From assembly GCF_014649955.1 (NCBI RefSeq), contig NZ_BMUA01000011.1:1-64000 (forward strand): DNA of 64,000 nt, given 5' to 3'. Source of the stretch: Streptomyces violascens. GTDB lineage: Bacteria > Actinomycetota > Actinomycetes > Streptomycetales > Streptomycetaceae. Shown in pieces: positions 55,244 to 64,000 of the stretch (its first letter is position 1; every line of letters begins with the position of its first letter). Made by a program: the position numbers and the translations under genes. The notes under the pieces are model-generated. The model ran no database searches, was not told where the DNA came from, and saw only the letters and a program-made list of their open reading frames with translations.

Positions 55244-56521
55244 TCAGGGGCGGGGCGGGTTCCCCGTCTCGGTCACCGGCCGGTCATGCCGCAGCTCGTC
55301 GAACAACTGCACCGACCTCATGGGGTCCCACTTCAGTACGTTGCCCTTGGGGGTGGGGACGCCCATCCCGGACACGGGCACGTTGAGCTGCTTGCCGTGT
55401 CCGCCCGCGATGCTCTGTACGGCGCGGAACATCCTGCCGAGATCGCTCAGGCTCATGCCCTTGTCGACGATGAGCGTGTCGAGGCCGGCCTGCACGGCCG
55501 GACCGATCTCCAGCGGGTCGAAGAGGGTGTCGGGCTGGGCGGCCTGGTGGGCGAGGCTCGCCAGGAACTTCTGCTGGTTCCTCGACCGGCCCAGGTCGCC
55601 CTCCTTCTCCTGGTGCCGCTGACGGACGTAGGCGAGCGCCTGCTTGCCGTTCAGCGTCTGACAGCCCCGGAGCAGGTCGGCGCCCGACTTCTCGTCCTTG
55701 ATGTCCCGGTCCAGGCACATCCGAACGCCGCCGACGGCGTCGACGATGTTCACGAACCCGGCGAAGCCGATCTCCGCATAGTGGTCGACACGCAGCCCTG
55801 TGTTCTTCTCGACGGTGTGCACCAGGAGTTCGGGGCCTCCGTAGGAGAAGGCTGCGTTCAGCTTGTCCCCCTCGGGCCACTTGGTCTTGCCCGTCGACGT
55901 GTCGAGGCGGCCGGGCACGGTGACCCAGGAGTCGCGCGGCAGGCTGACCATGCTGGTGCCGTGGGCCCCGGTGTGCAGCAGCATCATCGAGTCGGTGCGC
56001 CGACCGCCGCCCCCGCCGGCGTGCAGTTCCTTCGCGTCGTCCTCGGAGAGCCCGTCGCGGCTGTCCGAGCCCACGACGAGGTAGTTGGTGCCCTCTCCGG
56101 GCGGCGGACGGTCCCCGTACGCGCCGAGGTCGACGTCACGCTGGAGGCGGGTCTCGGCCCAGCCGTACGTGCCGCCCGCCGCGACAGCCACAACGGCCAG
56201 CAGAACGAGCACCGCGCGCCGCAGCCTCCTGCGCTTCTTCGGCTGCCGGGCGTGGGCGCGCCGGGGGCCGTAGCGAGAGCTGGGGCGTTCGGCGAACCGC
56301 TCACGCACGGCAGAGTCCTCCGGGGCCGCGTACAGGCCCTGGCCGACGCGCGGATCCGGATCAACGTACGGATCCGGTTCAAGGTACGGATCCGGGTCGG
56401 CGTACGGATCCGGATCGGCGTACGGCCCCCAGTGCGCAGGACGACTCACGGCATCGCCGTGCCTGCCCTGCTCCCCCGTGGGTATGGTGCGCCCGGCCCG
56501 CTGGTCAAGCGGGTCTGTCAT
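55244..56521 (-). CDS. LytR-CpsA-Psr (LCP) family wall-polymer ligase
   Basis: A 425-residue LCP protein. A cytosolic N-terminus of about 95 residues with a YxxPDPY repeat is followed by one membrane helix (AVLVLLAVVAVAAGGTYG) and the extracytoplasmic LCP domain: GTNYLVVGSDSRDGLS, RRTDSMMLLHTG, MVSLPRDSWVTVPG (Arg-Asp pair), DKLNAAFSYGG and YVRQRHQEKEGDLGRSRNQQ, which bind the polyprenyl pyrophosphate. It attaches secondary polymers to peptidoglycan. The ATG at 56521 follows AAGGGAG. Neighbour to a polysaccharide synthase 90 bases upstream. Confidence 0.93.
   Translation of the reverse strand: MTDPLDQRAGRTIPTGEQGRHGDAVSRPAHWGPYADPDPYADPDPYLEPDPYVDPDPRVGQGLYAAPEDSAVRERFAERPSSRYGPRRAHARQPKKRRRLRRAVLVLLAVVAVAAGGTYGWAETRLQRDVDLGAYGDRPPPGEGTNYLVVGSDSRDGLSEDDAKELHAGGGGGRRTDSMMLLHTGAHGTSMVSLPRDSWVTVPGRLDTSTGKTKWPEGDKLNAAFSYGGPELLVHTVEKNTGLRVDHYAEIGFAGFVNIVDAVGGVRMCLDRDIKDEKSGADLLRGCQTLNGKQALAYVRQRHQEKEGDLGRSRNQQKFLASLAHQAAQPDTLFDPLEIGPAVQAGLDTLIVDKGMSLSDLGRMFRAVQSIAGGHGKQLNVPVSGMGVPTPKGNVLKWDPMRSVQLFDELRHDRPVTETGNPPRP
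56340..56425. repeat. Short in-gene repeat around GTACGGATCCGG
   Basis: Four to five imperfect copies of a unit of about 18 bases containing TACGGATCCGG, encoding the PDPY repeats near the LCP N-terminus. Confidence 0.65.
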
Positions 56522-56611
56522 CGTCAACTCCCTTGGTCACGTCCCAGCTCCGACTCGCGCGGCCGCTCGCCGGTTCCCCTCCTGTCGCATCCCGCCCCTC
56601 GCGGACCTGGA

Positions 56612-58720
56612 TCACCGCGACGACAGGCTCCGCCGCGGGGGCGGCTCGTCGAGCGGATCTCCGGTCGGCGCTTCGAGGAGATACGGGTCGGCGGTTCCGG
56701 CGCGCTTCATGCTGTGCCACTTCAGGCGGGTGCCGAGCAGCGCCGTGGTCACGGAGTGAATGACCACCAGGTACATCAACTGCCGGTAGACGAACTGCTG
56801 GAGCGGCAGCACCCACAGCACGCGCAGCCGTTCGCGGTCGAGCCGCAGCGCGTACACGGCGGTGACCAACTGGACGGAGAGGAACCCGAACCAGACCAGG
56901 GCTGCCTCCCCGGGGTCGCGGAACAGCGCCCCGAACAGAGCGAACATGTCCACGACCGGTGCGCACAGCGGCAGCGCGATCTGGAACAGCGTGACGTAGA
57001 GCAGCACGCGACGGCCGAAGCGTCCGGCGGGGCCGACCTCCGTCACCGCGTGACGGTGTTTCCACATCGACTGGAGGGTGCCGTAGCACCAGCGGTAGCG
57101 CTGGCGCCACAACTGCCGCAGGGTGGTGGGCACTTCGGTCCAGGCCACCGCCGACTGCTCGTAGACCACGCGCCAGCCGGCCCGCCAGAGCGCCATCGTG
57201 AGGTCGGTGTCCTCGGCCAGGGTCTCGTCGCTGACGCCGCCGACGCCCATCAGCGCATCCCTGCGGAAGGCGCCGATCGCCCCCGGCACCGTCGGCATGC
57301 ACTCCAGGACCTCGAACATCCGCCGGTCGAGGTTGAAGCCGAGTACGTACTCCAGGTGCTGCCATTTGCCCAGCAGGCGGCGCCGGTTGCCGACCTTGGT
57401 GTTGCCGCTGACCGCACCGACGGCCGGGTGGGCGAGCGGCTGGACAAGACGGGCCAGCGCCTCGGGTTCGAAGACGGTGTCCGCGTCGACCATGACGACG
57501 ATGTCGTGCCGGGCGCGCGCCAGGCCGGTGTTGAGGGCGCTGGGCTTGCCGCCGTTGGGCTGCCGGATCACCGTCACCCGCGGGTCACCGATGCCCTCCG
57601 CGATGTCGGCGGTGGCGTCGGTCGAGCCGTCGTCGATCACGATGATCTCGAAGTGCGGGTGGGTGGAGGCGAGCAGCGAGTACACGGTGGAGGCGATGCC
57701 TACCTCCTCGTTGTACGCGGGCACCAGGACCGTCACCGGGTCCCGCACCTCGCGCAGCCGTGGTGCGCCGGGCCGGTACCGGTGCAGTCTGCGCACGTGG
57801 AGCCGGGCGAACACCGCGAACAGGAGCATCCGCAGGACACCGAGCACGCCGGTGAGGGTCAGCGCCCACACCATCGCCGTGAGGAAGGCGTGCCCGAGCC
57901 GCGCCGACCAGATCAGGCCCTCGCCCTTGATCTCCTGGGCGACCGGCACCCCGTCGACGAAGGCGGGGCGCCCGAGCCCGCCACTGATGGTGGTGAACCG
58001 CTTCGCCCCGGGGTCCCGCAGCAGGTCCTCGGCCTCGTGGTAGCCCAGATCGGTCTGGCTGTGCTGCGTGACCACCCCCCGCCACGGCTCGCGGTCCTTG
58101 TGGTCCGACGCGACCACCAGATACCCCTGCGCCGCCGCGCGCTGCGCGGCCGGCCACTCGGGGCCGCAGAGCGTGTCCGCAGCCGTGGTGTGCGGCAGCC
58201 GCAGCAAGGTGGTGTTGATGCCCGCCGCACCCGCGAAAGCAGCCTGGCTGAGCGACAGTTCGAGGCGCGAGCGCAGCGGCGAGGCGACACCGAGATCGCC
58301 ACCGCTGTAGGTGTACGAGCCGATCTCGTGGCCCTCGTCCAGGATCCGCCGCAGCAGCTTCGGGTGCCGGGCAGCATCCTGCCCGTAGACGAAGAAGGTC
58401 GCCCGCGCGTGGTGCATGCGCAGCAGGTCGAGCAGGCGCGGCGTCCACACCGGGTCGAACCCGCCGTCGAAGGTGAGGGCGACGGTCCCCGGCGGCATGG
58501 CTGCCGTGGTGACCCCCTTGGGGCCGAACCGCAGCAGCGGCTTCCCGTCGTCCGCCTCGCGCGGGATCGGTCGGGTGCATGGCGGCTTGACGCGCGCGGC
58601 GTCGACCTGGTGGGTCGTCCAGCCCTCGAAGAGGAGAGTGACGCCGACCACCAGGAGCACCAGCAGGAGCACCAGCCAGTGTCCGCGCGGCGGGCGACGG
58701 ACGGCGGCGCGCCGGCTCAC
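56612..58720 (-). CDS. Bifunctional deacetylase-like / GT2 polysaccharide synthase
   Basis: A 702-residue membrane protein: N-terminal helix (about 14-31), NodB-like domain (about 78-270), helix, GT2 domain (VTVLVPAYNEEVGI, IVIDDGSTDATAD, VMVDADTVF, LAEDTDLT, QRYRW) and C-terminal helices. The GT2 motifs are complete, so a processive beta-glycan synthase is expected. The NodB half is altered: TFDGG replaces TFDDG at 85-86, and the His pair of the HxxxH site is Tyr136 and Gly140, so deacetylation is unlikely. GTG start at 58720 with GGAGG before it; four-base overlap with the next small gene. Confidence 0.9.
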   Translation of the reverse strand: MSRRAAVRRPPRGHWLVLLLVLLVVGVTLLFEGWTTHQVDAARVKPPCTRPIPREADDGKPLLRFGPKGVTTAAMPPGTVALTFDGGFDPVWTPRLLDLLRMHHARATFFVYGQDAARHPKLLRRILDEGHEIGSYTYSGGDLGVASPLRSRLELSLSQAAFAGAAGINTTLLRLPHTTAADTLCGPEWPAAQRAAAQGYLVVASDHKDREPWRGVVTQHSQTDLGYHEAEDLLRDPGAKRFTTISGGLGRPAFVDGVPVAQEIKGEGLIWSARLGHAFLTAMVWALTLTGVLGVLRMLLFAVFARLHVRRLHRYRPGAPRLREVRDPVTVLVPAYNEEVGIASTVYSLLASTHPHFEIIVIDDGSTDATADIAEGIGDPRVTVIRQPNGGKPSALNTGLARARHDIVVMVDADTVFEPEALARLVQPLAHPAVGAVSGNTKVGNRRRLLGKWQHLEYVLGFNLDRRMFEVLECMPTVPGAIGAFRRDALMGVGGVSDETLAEDTDLTMALWRAGWRVVYEQSAVAWTEVPTTLRQLWRQRYRWCYGTLQSMWKHRHAVTEVGPAGRFGRRVLLYVTLFQIALPLCAPVVDMFALFGALFRDPGEAALVWFGFLSVQLVTAVYALRLDRERLRVLWVLPLQQFVYRQLMYLVVIHSVTTALLGTRLKWHSMKRAGTADPYLLEAPTGDPLDEPPPRRSLSSR

Positions 58721-59097
58721 TGCTTCGGGCCTCCGGCCGACGGCGGTGCGGATCTGCCGGACAGCGGGCGGCGGTAGTGGTCCGCGTGGGCGTCGGCCCG
58801 GACCGGTGTGCCGGAGCCGTGCGACGACTTGCCGGTGTCCGGGCCGGAACGCGCAGGTCCGTTCGTACTCGGCGGTTGCGTGCCGACGGGCTGCCGGAGT
58901 CCGCTGATCAGCACTCCGGCGAACAGCAGATACCCGAGGCAGGCGAGGCCCACGGCCAGCCCCACGCCTTGCAGCGTCCGCCTTCGCCAGCCCGACTGGT
59001 CGATGAAGACAGGGAGTTGAGGGGCGGCGGCCCGGGGACGCCGTGTCACCGGGGCCACGTGGGTCGCCACCACCTGGTGCGGCAGGCGTTGCGTCAT
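58717..59097 (-). CDS. Small membrane protein coupled to the synthase
   Basis: A 126-residue protein with one helix (LQGVGLAVGLACLGYLLFAGVLISGL, about residues 44-69), a basic N-terminus and a Ser/Gly/Pro-rich outer tail. Its stop overlaps the synthase start by four bases, so it is made with it and may be an accessory or scaffold subunit. No family recognised. Confidence 0.68.
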   Translation of the reverse strand: MTQRLPHQVVATHVAPVTRRPRAAAPQLPVFIDQSGWRRRTLQGVGLAVGLACLGYLLFAGVLISGLRQPVGTQPPSTNGPARSGPDTGKSSHGSGTPVRADAHADHYRRPLSGRSAPPSAGGPKQ

Positions 59098-59859
59098 GTC
59101 CCGCCCTGGGTGCTGCGCACTGCGCGCAGGGGGTAGGGGCGACGATCGCCCGTCGTGCGGTGTGCCGGCTATGTGGGGGGTGCCCTGCACTGGTGCTCCT
59201 GATCTGCGGCCGCGCACGCGCGGCTCTTTGTGTAGAGGGGTACGGCCCCCTGAGGGAGCCGCTGTCATGCCCGCGAAACGTCAGGAGCCGCATCCCGGTG
59301 CCCGGCGCGTACGGGGCCCGTACGCGCGCATGCCGTGCGCCCTTCCCGGGTGGGGCCGGGAAGGCCACGTACGCATGTGTCCCCACAAGGACCGGGAGGC
59401 CAGGGTGCAGCCGTCAGCCGTCACGCAGCCCCCGACCCTACTCGGACACCCGGGTGGCACGGCAACAGGCCACCCAGGAGCGGCAGTCGGCCGAAGGCCG
59501 TCGGCATCCTCCAGGCCGACGGACGTACGGATCATGCTGTCGGCGATGCCGCGTTCGACGGGGCCGAGGCCGTGGCGGTGACCGGCTGGGCGCCGAGGCT
59601 TTGCACACCGCCGAGGCGCAGACCTTCGCCGACAAGGTGTACGGCACGGTGTGACTGCTCGCCCGGAACGAGGCCGATGTCACCGCGCTGACGGGAGCCT
59701 GCGGCGTCGCGCGCCCGGCAGTGAGCCGGCACCTCGCGGTTTCTGGAGACCGGTGCAGCACGTGGTCGGTTCGACCGGGCCGCGAGCGGTTTGTGCAGGC
59801 GCTCGGCCGGGGTTTCCCAACCGAGCGTTGTGCGTGGGCGGCCGCTGAGCTCGGCGGCG
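59098..59859. other. Gene-poor stretch with regulator trace
   Basis: About 760 bases. Near 59650-59735 (+) the peptide LLARNEADVTALTGACGVARPAVSRHLA resembles an ArsR-type helix-turn-helix, out of frame with any long gene and preceded by a stop: a remnant. Nothing else is supported. Confidence 0.45.
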
Positions 59860-60075
59860 TCAGCTCTGTGCGGTGTCGTCGCCCGTCTGCCCGGCGCCCT
59901 CGGCCGCGCCTGTCTTCTCGCGCATCTTGCGCACCAGCTCCGCCTTCTGGTCGGCTGCACCCCGGCGGTCGAGGTTGCGGTGCGGACCGTTGTTCTGCCG
60001 TTCGGTGCGGGACAGCTTCTTGCGCTGGCCGCCGCCCATGCCCACCGGGTTGTTGATGTTCTTGCTCACGGTCAC
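59860..60075 (-). CDS. DUF6243 small basic protein
   Basis: A 71-residue soluble protein. The opening SKNINNPVGMGGGQRKKLSR is characteristic of the DUF6243 family of actinobacterial small proteins; the rest is charged and helical. Function unknown. GTG start at 60075 (after GGGAGA) or 60069. A single gene between two non-coding gaps. Confidence 0.8.
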   Translation of the reverse strand: MTVSKNINNPVGMGGGQRKKLSRTERQNNGPHRNLDRRGAADQKAELVRKMREKTGAAEGAGQTGDDTAQS

Positions 60076-60234
60076 GGGTTCTCCCGGTATTGATGTGAAG
60101 TGATCTACGGATTCATCGGTGAGGGCCGGGCGCGGCGAAGTCGAAGGACGTCAGCATGTGCCGGGTCGTTCCGAAGGAGGGACCGATGACACCTGCTCCA
60201 CCGCAGTGAGGCGCTGCCCGGCCCCGGGGTGGGG

Positions 60235-60822
60235 TCAGGGGGTTGCCGTGGACACCACGAAAACGACCGGCTTGTCCGGGTCGGTCTCGTCGACGGTGAT
60301 GTTCTGGGTGGGCAGCGGGTCCTTCTGGGCGTGCGTGGTGCCCGCCCAGTCATGGCCCGCCGGGAAGGTCCAGCCGACCTTCAGGGCGTCCTCGGGGGCG
60401 ATCGTCACGTCGCCGGGCTTGAGGGCGGCCGTGCTGGTGCCGCCGTCCTTCATGAACTCCGCGAGGCCCGCCGCACTGGTCTTGAACTGGACGTACAGCT
60501 TGCTGACCTTCCAGCTGTTCGTCTCGTAGTAGGCGACGGAGACCGCGTCGTCGGGGACGGGCACGTCGTAGATGCGCCGCTGGGTCTTGGACGGCCAGTC
60601 GTTCTGGAGGCCGTGCGCCGAGGCTTCGGACTCCTTGTCGCGGCCGCTGGTGCGGCTCTGCTCGGCGGAGATCGCCAGATATCCGGCGGGCACCCCGATG
60701 AGCAGCACGATGATCACCGCGGTGATCCAGCGCCGCCGGATCATGTGCCGGCGGGTCTCCGGGGGCTTCTCGTCCGGCGGCGGGGACTGGCGCGGCACCG
60801 CGGGGCGGTCGGACGGTGTCAT
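60235..60822 (-). CDS. Membrane-anchored hypothetical protein
   Basis: A 195-residue protein: Pro-rich cytosolic start, one helix (WITAVIIVLLIGVPAGYLAI, about residues 32-51) and an extracellular domain with strands (DVPVPDDAVSVAYYETNSW, KVSKLYVQFKTS). No family recognised. Its ATG overlaps the ROK kinase stop (TGATG), so it is co-translated at the end of the sugar operon. Confidence 0.75.
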   Translation of the reverse strand: MTPSDRPAVPRQSPPPDEKPPETRRHMIRRRWITAVIIVLLIGVPAGYLAISAEQSRTSGRDKESEASAHGLQNDWPSKTQRRIYDVPVPDDAVSVAYYETNSWKVSKLYVQFKTSAAGLAEFMKDGGTSTAALKPGDVTIAPEDALKVGWTFPAGHDWAGTTHAQKDPLPTQNITVDETDPDKPVVFVVSTATP

Positions 60823-61991
60823 CAGTCGGATCCCTGGGTGGTGCGGGTGGTGCCCGTCCTGCGGACGGCTTCGGCGGCCTTGGCGTACCGCTCGTAGCGC
60901 TCGACGCGGCGGCGGTTGGCCCGGCGGAAGCGGCGGGCCACGAGCCGGGCGAGGTCGGCGGCGCCGACCATACCCGCCTCGGGGCCCAGCTGAGCCTTGG
61001 CGATCCGCGCCTCGGGGCGGTAGCCGCGGCCGGTGAGGTGGCGCCTGAAGGCGTCCCTTGCGGGGGCGATCAGGAGGTCGTCGGCGGCGCTGACGCCCCC
61101 GCCGATGACGAAGCAGGAGGGATCGAGCGCGGCCGCCAGGTTGGCGATGCCGACGCCGAGCCACTGGCCGATGTCCTGGAGCAGTTCGACGCACATGGCG
61201 TCGCCCTCGCGGGCCAGCTCGGTGATGAGCGGCCCGGTGATCTCGGGGATGTTCCCGCCGACCCGCTCGATGATGTTGTACGCCACCGGGGAGTCGGCCG
61301 TGGCGAGCTCGCGGGCCTCGCGGACCAGGGCGTTGCCGGAGCTGTACTGCTCCCAGCAGCCGCGGTTGCCGCAGGCACAGCGGTGACCGCCGGGCACGAC
61401 CTGCATATGGCCGAACTCGCCCGCCACCCCGTACTTGCCGCGCTTGACCTGGCCGTCCTCCAGGATCGCGCCGCCGATGCCGGTGCCAAGGGTGATCATG
61501 ACCAGGTGGTCCTCGCCGCGCCCTGCGCCGAAGCGCCACTCGGCCCAGGCGGCCGTGTTGGCGTCGTTGTCGACCATCACCGGCACCGCGAGGCGGGCCT
61601 GGAGGGCGTCGCGCAGCGGCTCGTTGCGCCAGGCGAGGTGCGGGGCGAACAGGATGGTGGAGCGGTCGGCGTCGACCCAGCCGGCCGCGCCGATGCCGAC
61701 CGCGTGCACGTCGTGCCGGTCGGAGAGGTCGAGGACCAGCTCGGTGATGGTGTCCTCGACGACCTTGGGGCTCTTGGACTTGTCCGGGGTCTCCGTGCGG
61801 AGCTTCTCCAGGATGTTCCCGTCCGCGTCCACGACGCCGGCCATCACCTTCGTACCGCCGATGTCGATGCCGACGGTGGGAACCCGGGGGGCCGTCAGGT
61901 GCGAACGGCGTTCCCGGGTGCCTACGGTGCGCAGCACGGTGGCCCGGGCGGAACCCCGGTGGGCTAGGGCGAAGTCGCGGTACGTGGTCAT
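60822..61991 (-). CDS. ROK-family sugar kinase
   Basis: A 389-residue ROK protein. VGIDIGGTKVMAGVVD is the ATP phosphate-binding loop, VMVDNDANTAAWAEW the sugar-binding D, TLGTGIGGAIL the second phosphate loop and CACGNRGCWEQYSSG the ROK zinc motif; no N-terminal DNA-binding domain, so it is a kinase (glucokinase-like) not a repressor. A 30-residue leader precedes the core; start ATG 61991. It follows the sugar ABC genes by 75 bases and should phosphorylate the imported sugar. Confidence 0.92.
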   Translation of the reverse strand: MTTYRDFALAHRGSARATVLRTVGTRERRSHLTAPRVPTVGIDIGGTKVMAGVVDADGNILEKLRTETPDKSKSPKVVEDTITELVLDLSDRHDVHAVGIGAAGWVDADRSTILFAPHLAWRNEPLRDALQARLAVPVMVDNDANTAAWAEWRFGAGRGEDHLVMITLGTGIGGAILEDGQVKRGKYGVAGEFGHMQVVPGGHRCACGNRGCWEQYSSGNALVREARELATADSPVAYNIIERVGGNIPEITGPLITELAREGDAMCVELLQDIGQWLGVGIANLAAALDPSCFVIGGGVSAADDLLIAPARDAFRRHLTGRGYRPEARIAKAQLGPEAGMVGAADLARLVARRFRRANRRRVERYERYAKAAEAVRRTGTTRTTQGSD

Positions 61992-62066
61992 CGGGGCCGA
62001 TTCTGCCACCCCTGGGGGTGGCGGACCGTGCGCCGGGGGCCGCCCCGGTGACCCGGGGCGGCCTGC

Positions 62067-62924
62067 TCACTCCTTGTCGGACGGCCCGCCGAGGTGGCCG
62101 GGGTCGGGGGCCCGCTGGAGTTCGTGGCTGAGCTCTTCGAGCTCGCTGCCGCCCGCCATCTGGCGGGTGAGCTCGTCCAGGGTGATGTCCGAGCGCAGGT
62201 GGCTGCCGGTCATCGTGCCGCGCTTGAGCAGGACGAAACGGTCGCCGACGAGGTAGGCGTGGTGCGGGTTGTGCGTGATGAGAACCACGCCGAGCCCGGC
62301 ATCCCGGGCGGCCGCCACGTACTTCAGGACGACGCCGGACTGCTTCACGCCGAGGGCCGCGGTCGGCTCGTCGAGGACGAGGACCTTGGCGCCGAAGTAG
62401 ACGGCGCGCGCGATGGCGACGCACTGGCGCTCGCCGCCGGACAGGGTGCCGATCGGCTGGTCGACGTCGCGCAGGTCGATGCCCATGCGGAGCAGCTCCG
62501 CGCGGGTGGTGGCGCGCATCTTCTCGACGTCGAGGCGCTTGAAGGGTCCCTTGCCCTTGGTGGGCTCGGAGCCGAGGAAGAAGTTGCGCCAGACCGGCAT
62601 CAGCGGGACCACGGCCAGGTCCTGGTAGACGGTGGCGATGCCCCGGTCCAGGGCCTCGCGGGGATTGTTCAGCGAGACGTCCTCGCCCTCGATGCGGAAG
62701 CCGCCGGCGTCGTGCCGGTGCAGCCCCGCGATGATCTTGATGAGGGTGGACTTGCCGGCTCCGTTGTCGCCCAGTACGCAGGTGATCTCCCCGGCGTGCA
62801 CCTCCAGGGAGACGCCCTCCAGGGCGCGGATGTTGCCGTAGTACTTGCTGACGTCGTCGAGCTCGACGAGCGCGGTGCGCCCGTCCGTCTTCTCCGGGGC
62901 CGTCTTCTCAGGGGTGGTTGTCAT
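62067..62924 (-). CDS. Sugar ABC transporter ATP-binding subunit
   Basis: A 285-residue single ATPase domain of the carbohydrate-uptake type 2 class: Walker A GDNGAGKST, Q-loop YQDLAVVPLMPVWRN, signature LSGGERQ, Walker B VLVLDEPTAALG and switch His in ITHNPHHAY. Unlike RbsA it has only one ATPase half, as in FrcA-type systems. It overlaps the permease gene by four bases. Confidence 0.92.
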   Translation of the reverse strand: MTTTPEKTAPEKTDGRTALVELDDVSKYYGNIRALEGVSLEVHAGEITCVLGDNGAGKSTLIKIIAGLHRHDAGGFRIEGEDVSLNNPREALDRGIATVYQDLAVVPLMPVWRNFFLGSEPTKGKGPFKRLDVEKMRATTRAELLRMGIDLRDVDQPIGTLSGGERQCVAIARAVYFGAKVLVLDEPTAALGVKQSGVVLKYVAAARDAGLGVVLITHNPHHAYLVGDRFVLLKRGTMTGSHLRSDITLDELTRQMAGGSELEELSHELQRAPDPGHLGGPSDKE

Positions 62925-63958
62925 GCTGTCGCCTCCGCCCGCTTGCGCACCCACGCGTTGAGGAGGGTGGCGAGCAGGAGCATCGCTCCGAGGAAGAACT
63001 TGAACCAGTCCGGGTTCCACTCCGCGTACACGATGCCCTTGCTGGTCATGCCGAAGATGAAGGCGCCCACGGCCGAGCCGATCGCCGAGCCGTAGCCGCC
63101 GGTGATCAGGCAGCCGCCGATGACGGCCGCGATGATGTAGATCAGCTCGTTGCCGACGCCCTCGCCGGACTGCACCACGTCGAACGAGAACAGCAGGTGC
63201 TGACCGGATACCCAGGCCGCGAACGCGACGCCCATGTAGAGGCCGATCTTCGTCTTGAAGACCGGTACGCCGACCGCGCGGGCCGCGTCCGCCTCGCCGC
63301 CGACCGCGAAGATCCAGTTGCCGAAGCGGGTCCGCAGCAGGATCCAGGTGGCGACCGCGACCAGCGCGAACCACCACAGGATGGTGACCTTCAGGTCGAC
63401 GGAGCCGACGGTCAGCTGGGAGGCGAAGAGCTTCTTCGCCGATTCGAAGCCCTCCATGTCGGCGATGGACTTCGTCGAGACCGTGCCGCTGATCAGCTTG
63501 GTGAAGCCGAGGTTGAGGCCGGTCAGCATCAGGAACGTACCGAGCGTGATGATGAAGCTCGGGAGCTTGGTGCGGGTCAGCATGAAGCCGTTGAACGCGC
63601 CGATGGCGAGGGTGACCAGGAGCGAGACGCCCACGCCCACCCAGACGTTGGCCGTCATCTGGTAGCTGAACATCGAGGAGACCAGGGCCGAGGTCGTCAC
63701 CAGGACACCGGCCGACAGGTCGAACTCGCCGCCGATCATCAGCAGCGCGACCGGCACCGCCATGATGCCGATCGTCGAGGCCGCGTACAGGACCGTGGAG
63801 AGGCTGGAGGGCTGCAGGAAGCTTCCGGCGACGACCGAGAAGAAGAGGAAGACGGCGCCGGCGCCGACCACCGAGCCGAGTTCGGGACGGCCGATGATCT
63901 TGCGCCAGACCGAGCGGCGCAGCAGCCGCTCGTCCTCGGCGATGTCTGTCGCGCTCAT
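62921..63958 (-). CDS. Sugar ABC transporter permease
   Basis: A 345-residue membrane protein with about nine to ten helices, of the ribose/fructose permease family (LLMIGGEFDLSAGVLV, LPSFIITLGTFLMLTGLNLG, VGVPVFKTKIGLYMGVAFAAW, AVIGGCLITGGYGSAIGS). It forms the channel of the importer with the ATPase encoded next. It overlaps the upstream gene by four bases. Confidence 0.92.
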   Translation of the reverse strand: MSATDIAEDERLLRRSVWRKIIGRPELGSVVGAGAVFLFFSVVAGSFLQPSSLSTVLYAASTIGIMAVPVALLMIGGEFDLSAGVLVTTSALVSSMFSYQMTANVWVGVGVSLLVTLAIGAFNGFMLTRTKLPSFIITLGTFLMLTGLNLGFTKLISGTVSTKSIADMEGFESAKKLFASQLTVGSVDLKVTILWWFALVAVATWILLRTRFGNWIFAVGGEADAARAVGVPVFKTKIGLYMGVAFAAWVSGQHLLFSFDVVQSGEGVGNELIYIIAAVIGGCLITGGYGSAIGSAVGAFIFGMTSKGIVYAEWNPDWFKFFLGAMLLLATLLNAWVRKRAEATA

Positions 63959-64000
63959 CGCGTCCCCCGCTTCGTGTACTCCTCCAGCTTGGCGGCCTGG
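63955..64000 (-). CDS. Upstream gene of the sugar operon (3' end only)
   Basis: Only the last 14 residues (AAKLEEYTKRGTR) and the stop, overlapping the permease start as ATGA, are inside the window. By position it is most likely the sugar-binding lipoprotein of the same operon. Confidence 0.5.
   Translation of the reverse strand, partial: QAAKLEEYTKRGTR

Noticed and set aside
55184..58777. Very long plus-strand open frame (nearly 1200 codons)
   Set aside because: It is antisense to the LCP and synthase genes, which have full family motifs; the frame is open only because of GC3 bias, and its translation is Arg/Asp/Gln-rich without domains.

Overview
The window is high-GC actinobacterial DNA, almost certainly a Streptomyces chromosome, probably an arm or other accessory zone. 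Evidence: strong GC3 bias with long antisense open frames, GTG/TTG starts, and typical families (TerD, DUF5134, DUF2752, DUF6243, GlxA-type copper oxidase, LCP protein, SpoIIE-type phosphatase, many TetR/MarR regulators). One RNA gene was found, a tRNA-Pro(GGG); no CRISPR array or rRNA was seen.

Layout. 1-10 kb: the end of an MctP-like symporter; a TetR repressor divergent from a peroxiredoxin with matching operators; a methyltransferase; a MarR regulator, a second lgt, a PAP2 phosphatase and a DHA2 exporter, with one operator motif at both ends of the block; a SulP transporter without a STAS domain, divergent from a membrane-anchored STAS protein. 10-19 kb: a cation cluster (NhaP-type antiporter, CBS protein, ArsB/NhaD-like permease), TerD, a KimA-like APC permease, several small membrane proteins and a SnoaL-like protein. 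19-30 kb: a flavin monooxygenase, glxA, IS5 debris, a metal-binding HMA protein, a second CBS protein, MarR, a PP2C phosphatase, an F420-type nitroreductase and a ClC channel. A TTTGCATNATGCAAA operator recurs through this stretch. A 24-nt leader block precedes the antiporter, the APC permease and the second CBS gene. 30-34.4 kb: TetR plus ABC exporter, MerR, and a complete SulP-STAS transporter.

34.4-54 kb is the mobile and degraded part. It holds a methyltransferase fragment joined to a partial copy of DNA from positions 528-956; a candidate defence block (two Mrr-like genes, one frameshifted at its QxK motif, then an unrecognised gene overlapping a phospholipase-D-fold protein); a PIN remnant; an endonuclease VII-domain protein; tRNA-Pro; an IS110 transposase; an XRE-ImmA/IrrE regulator followed by a tRNA-guanine-transglycosylase-like protein; a DUF1015 gene with an in-frame amber codon linked to Nudix and LOG genes; and a fused pair of deletion remnants (orotate phosphoribosyltransferase and MFS) next to a TetR gene.

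54-64 kb returns to ordered chromosome: an LCP wall-polymer ligase, a bifunctional deacetylase-like/GT2 synthase whose deacetylase half lacks its metal ligands, and a sugar ABC import operon with a ROK kinase running off the right edge.

The themes are ion and osmotic homeostasis, redox defence, envelope building and mobile-element defence. The items most likely to be undescribed are the PLD/Mrr gene block, the TGT-like protein paired with XRE-ImmA, and the shared leader element.
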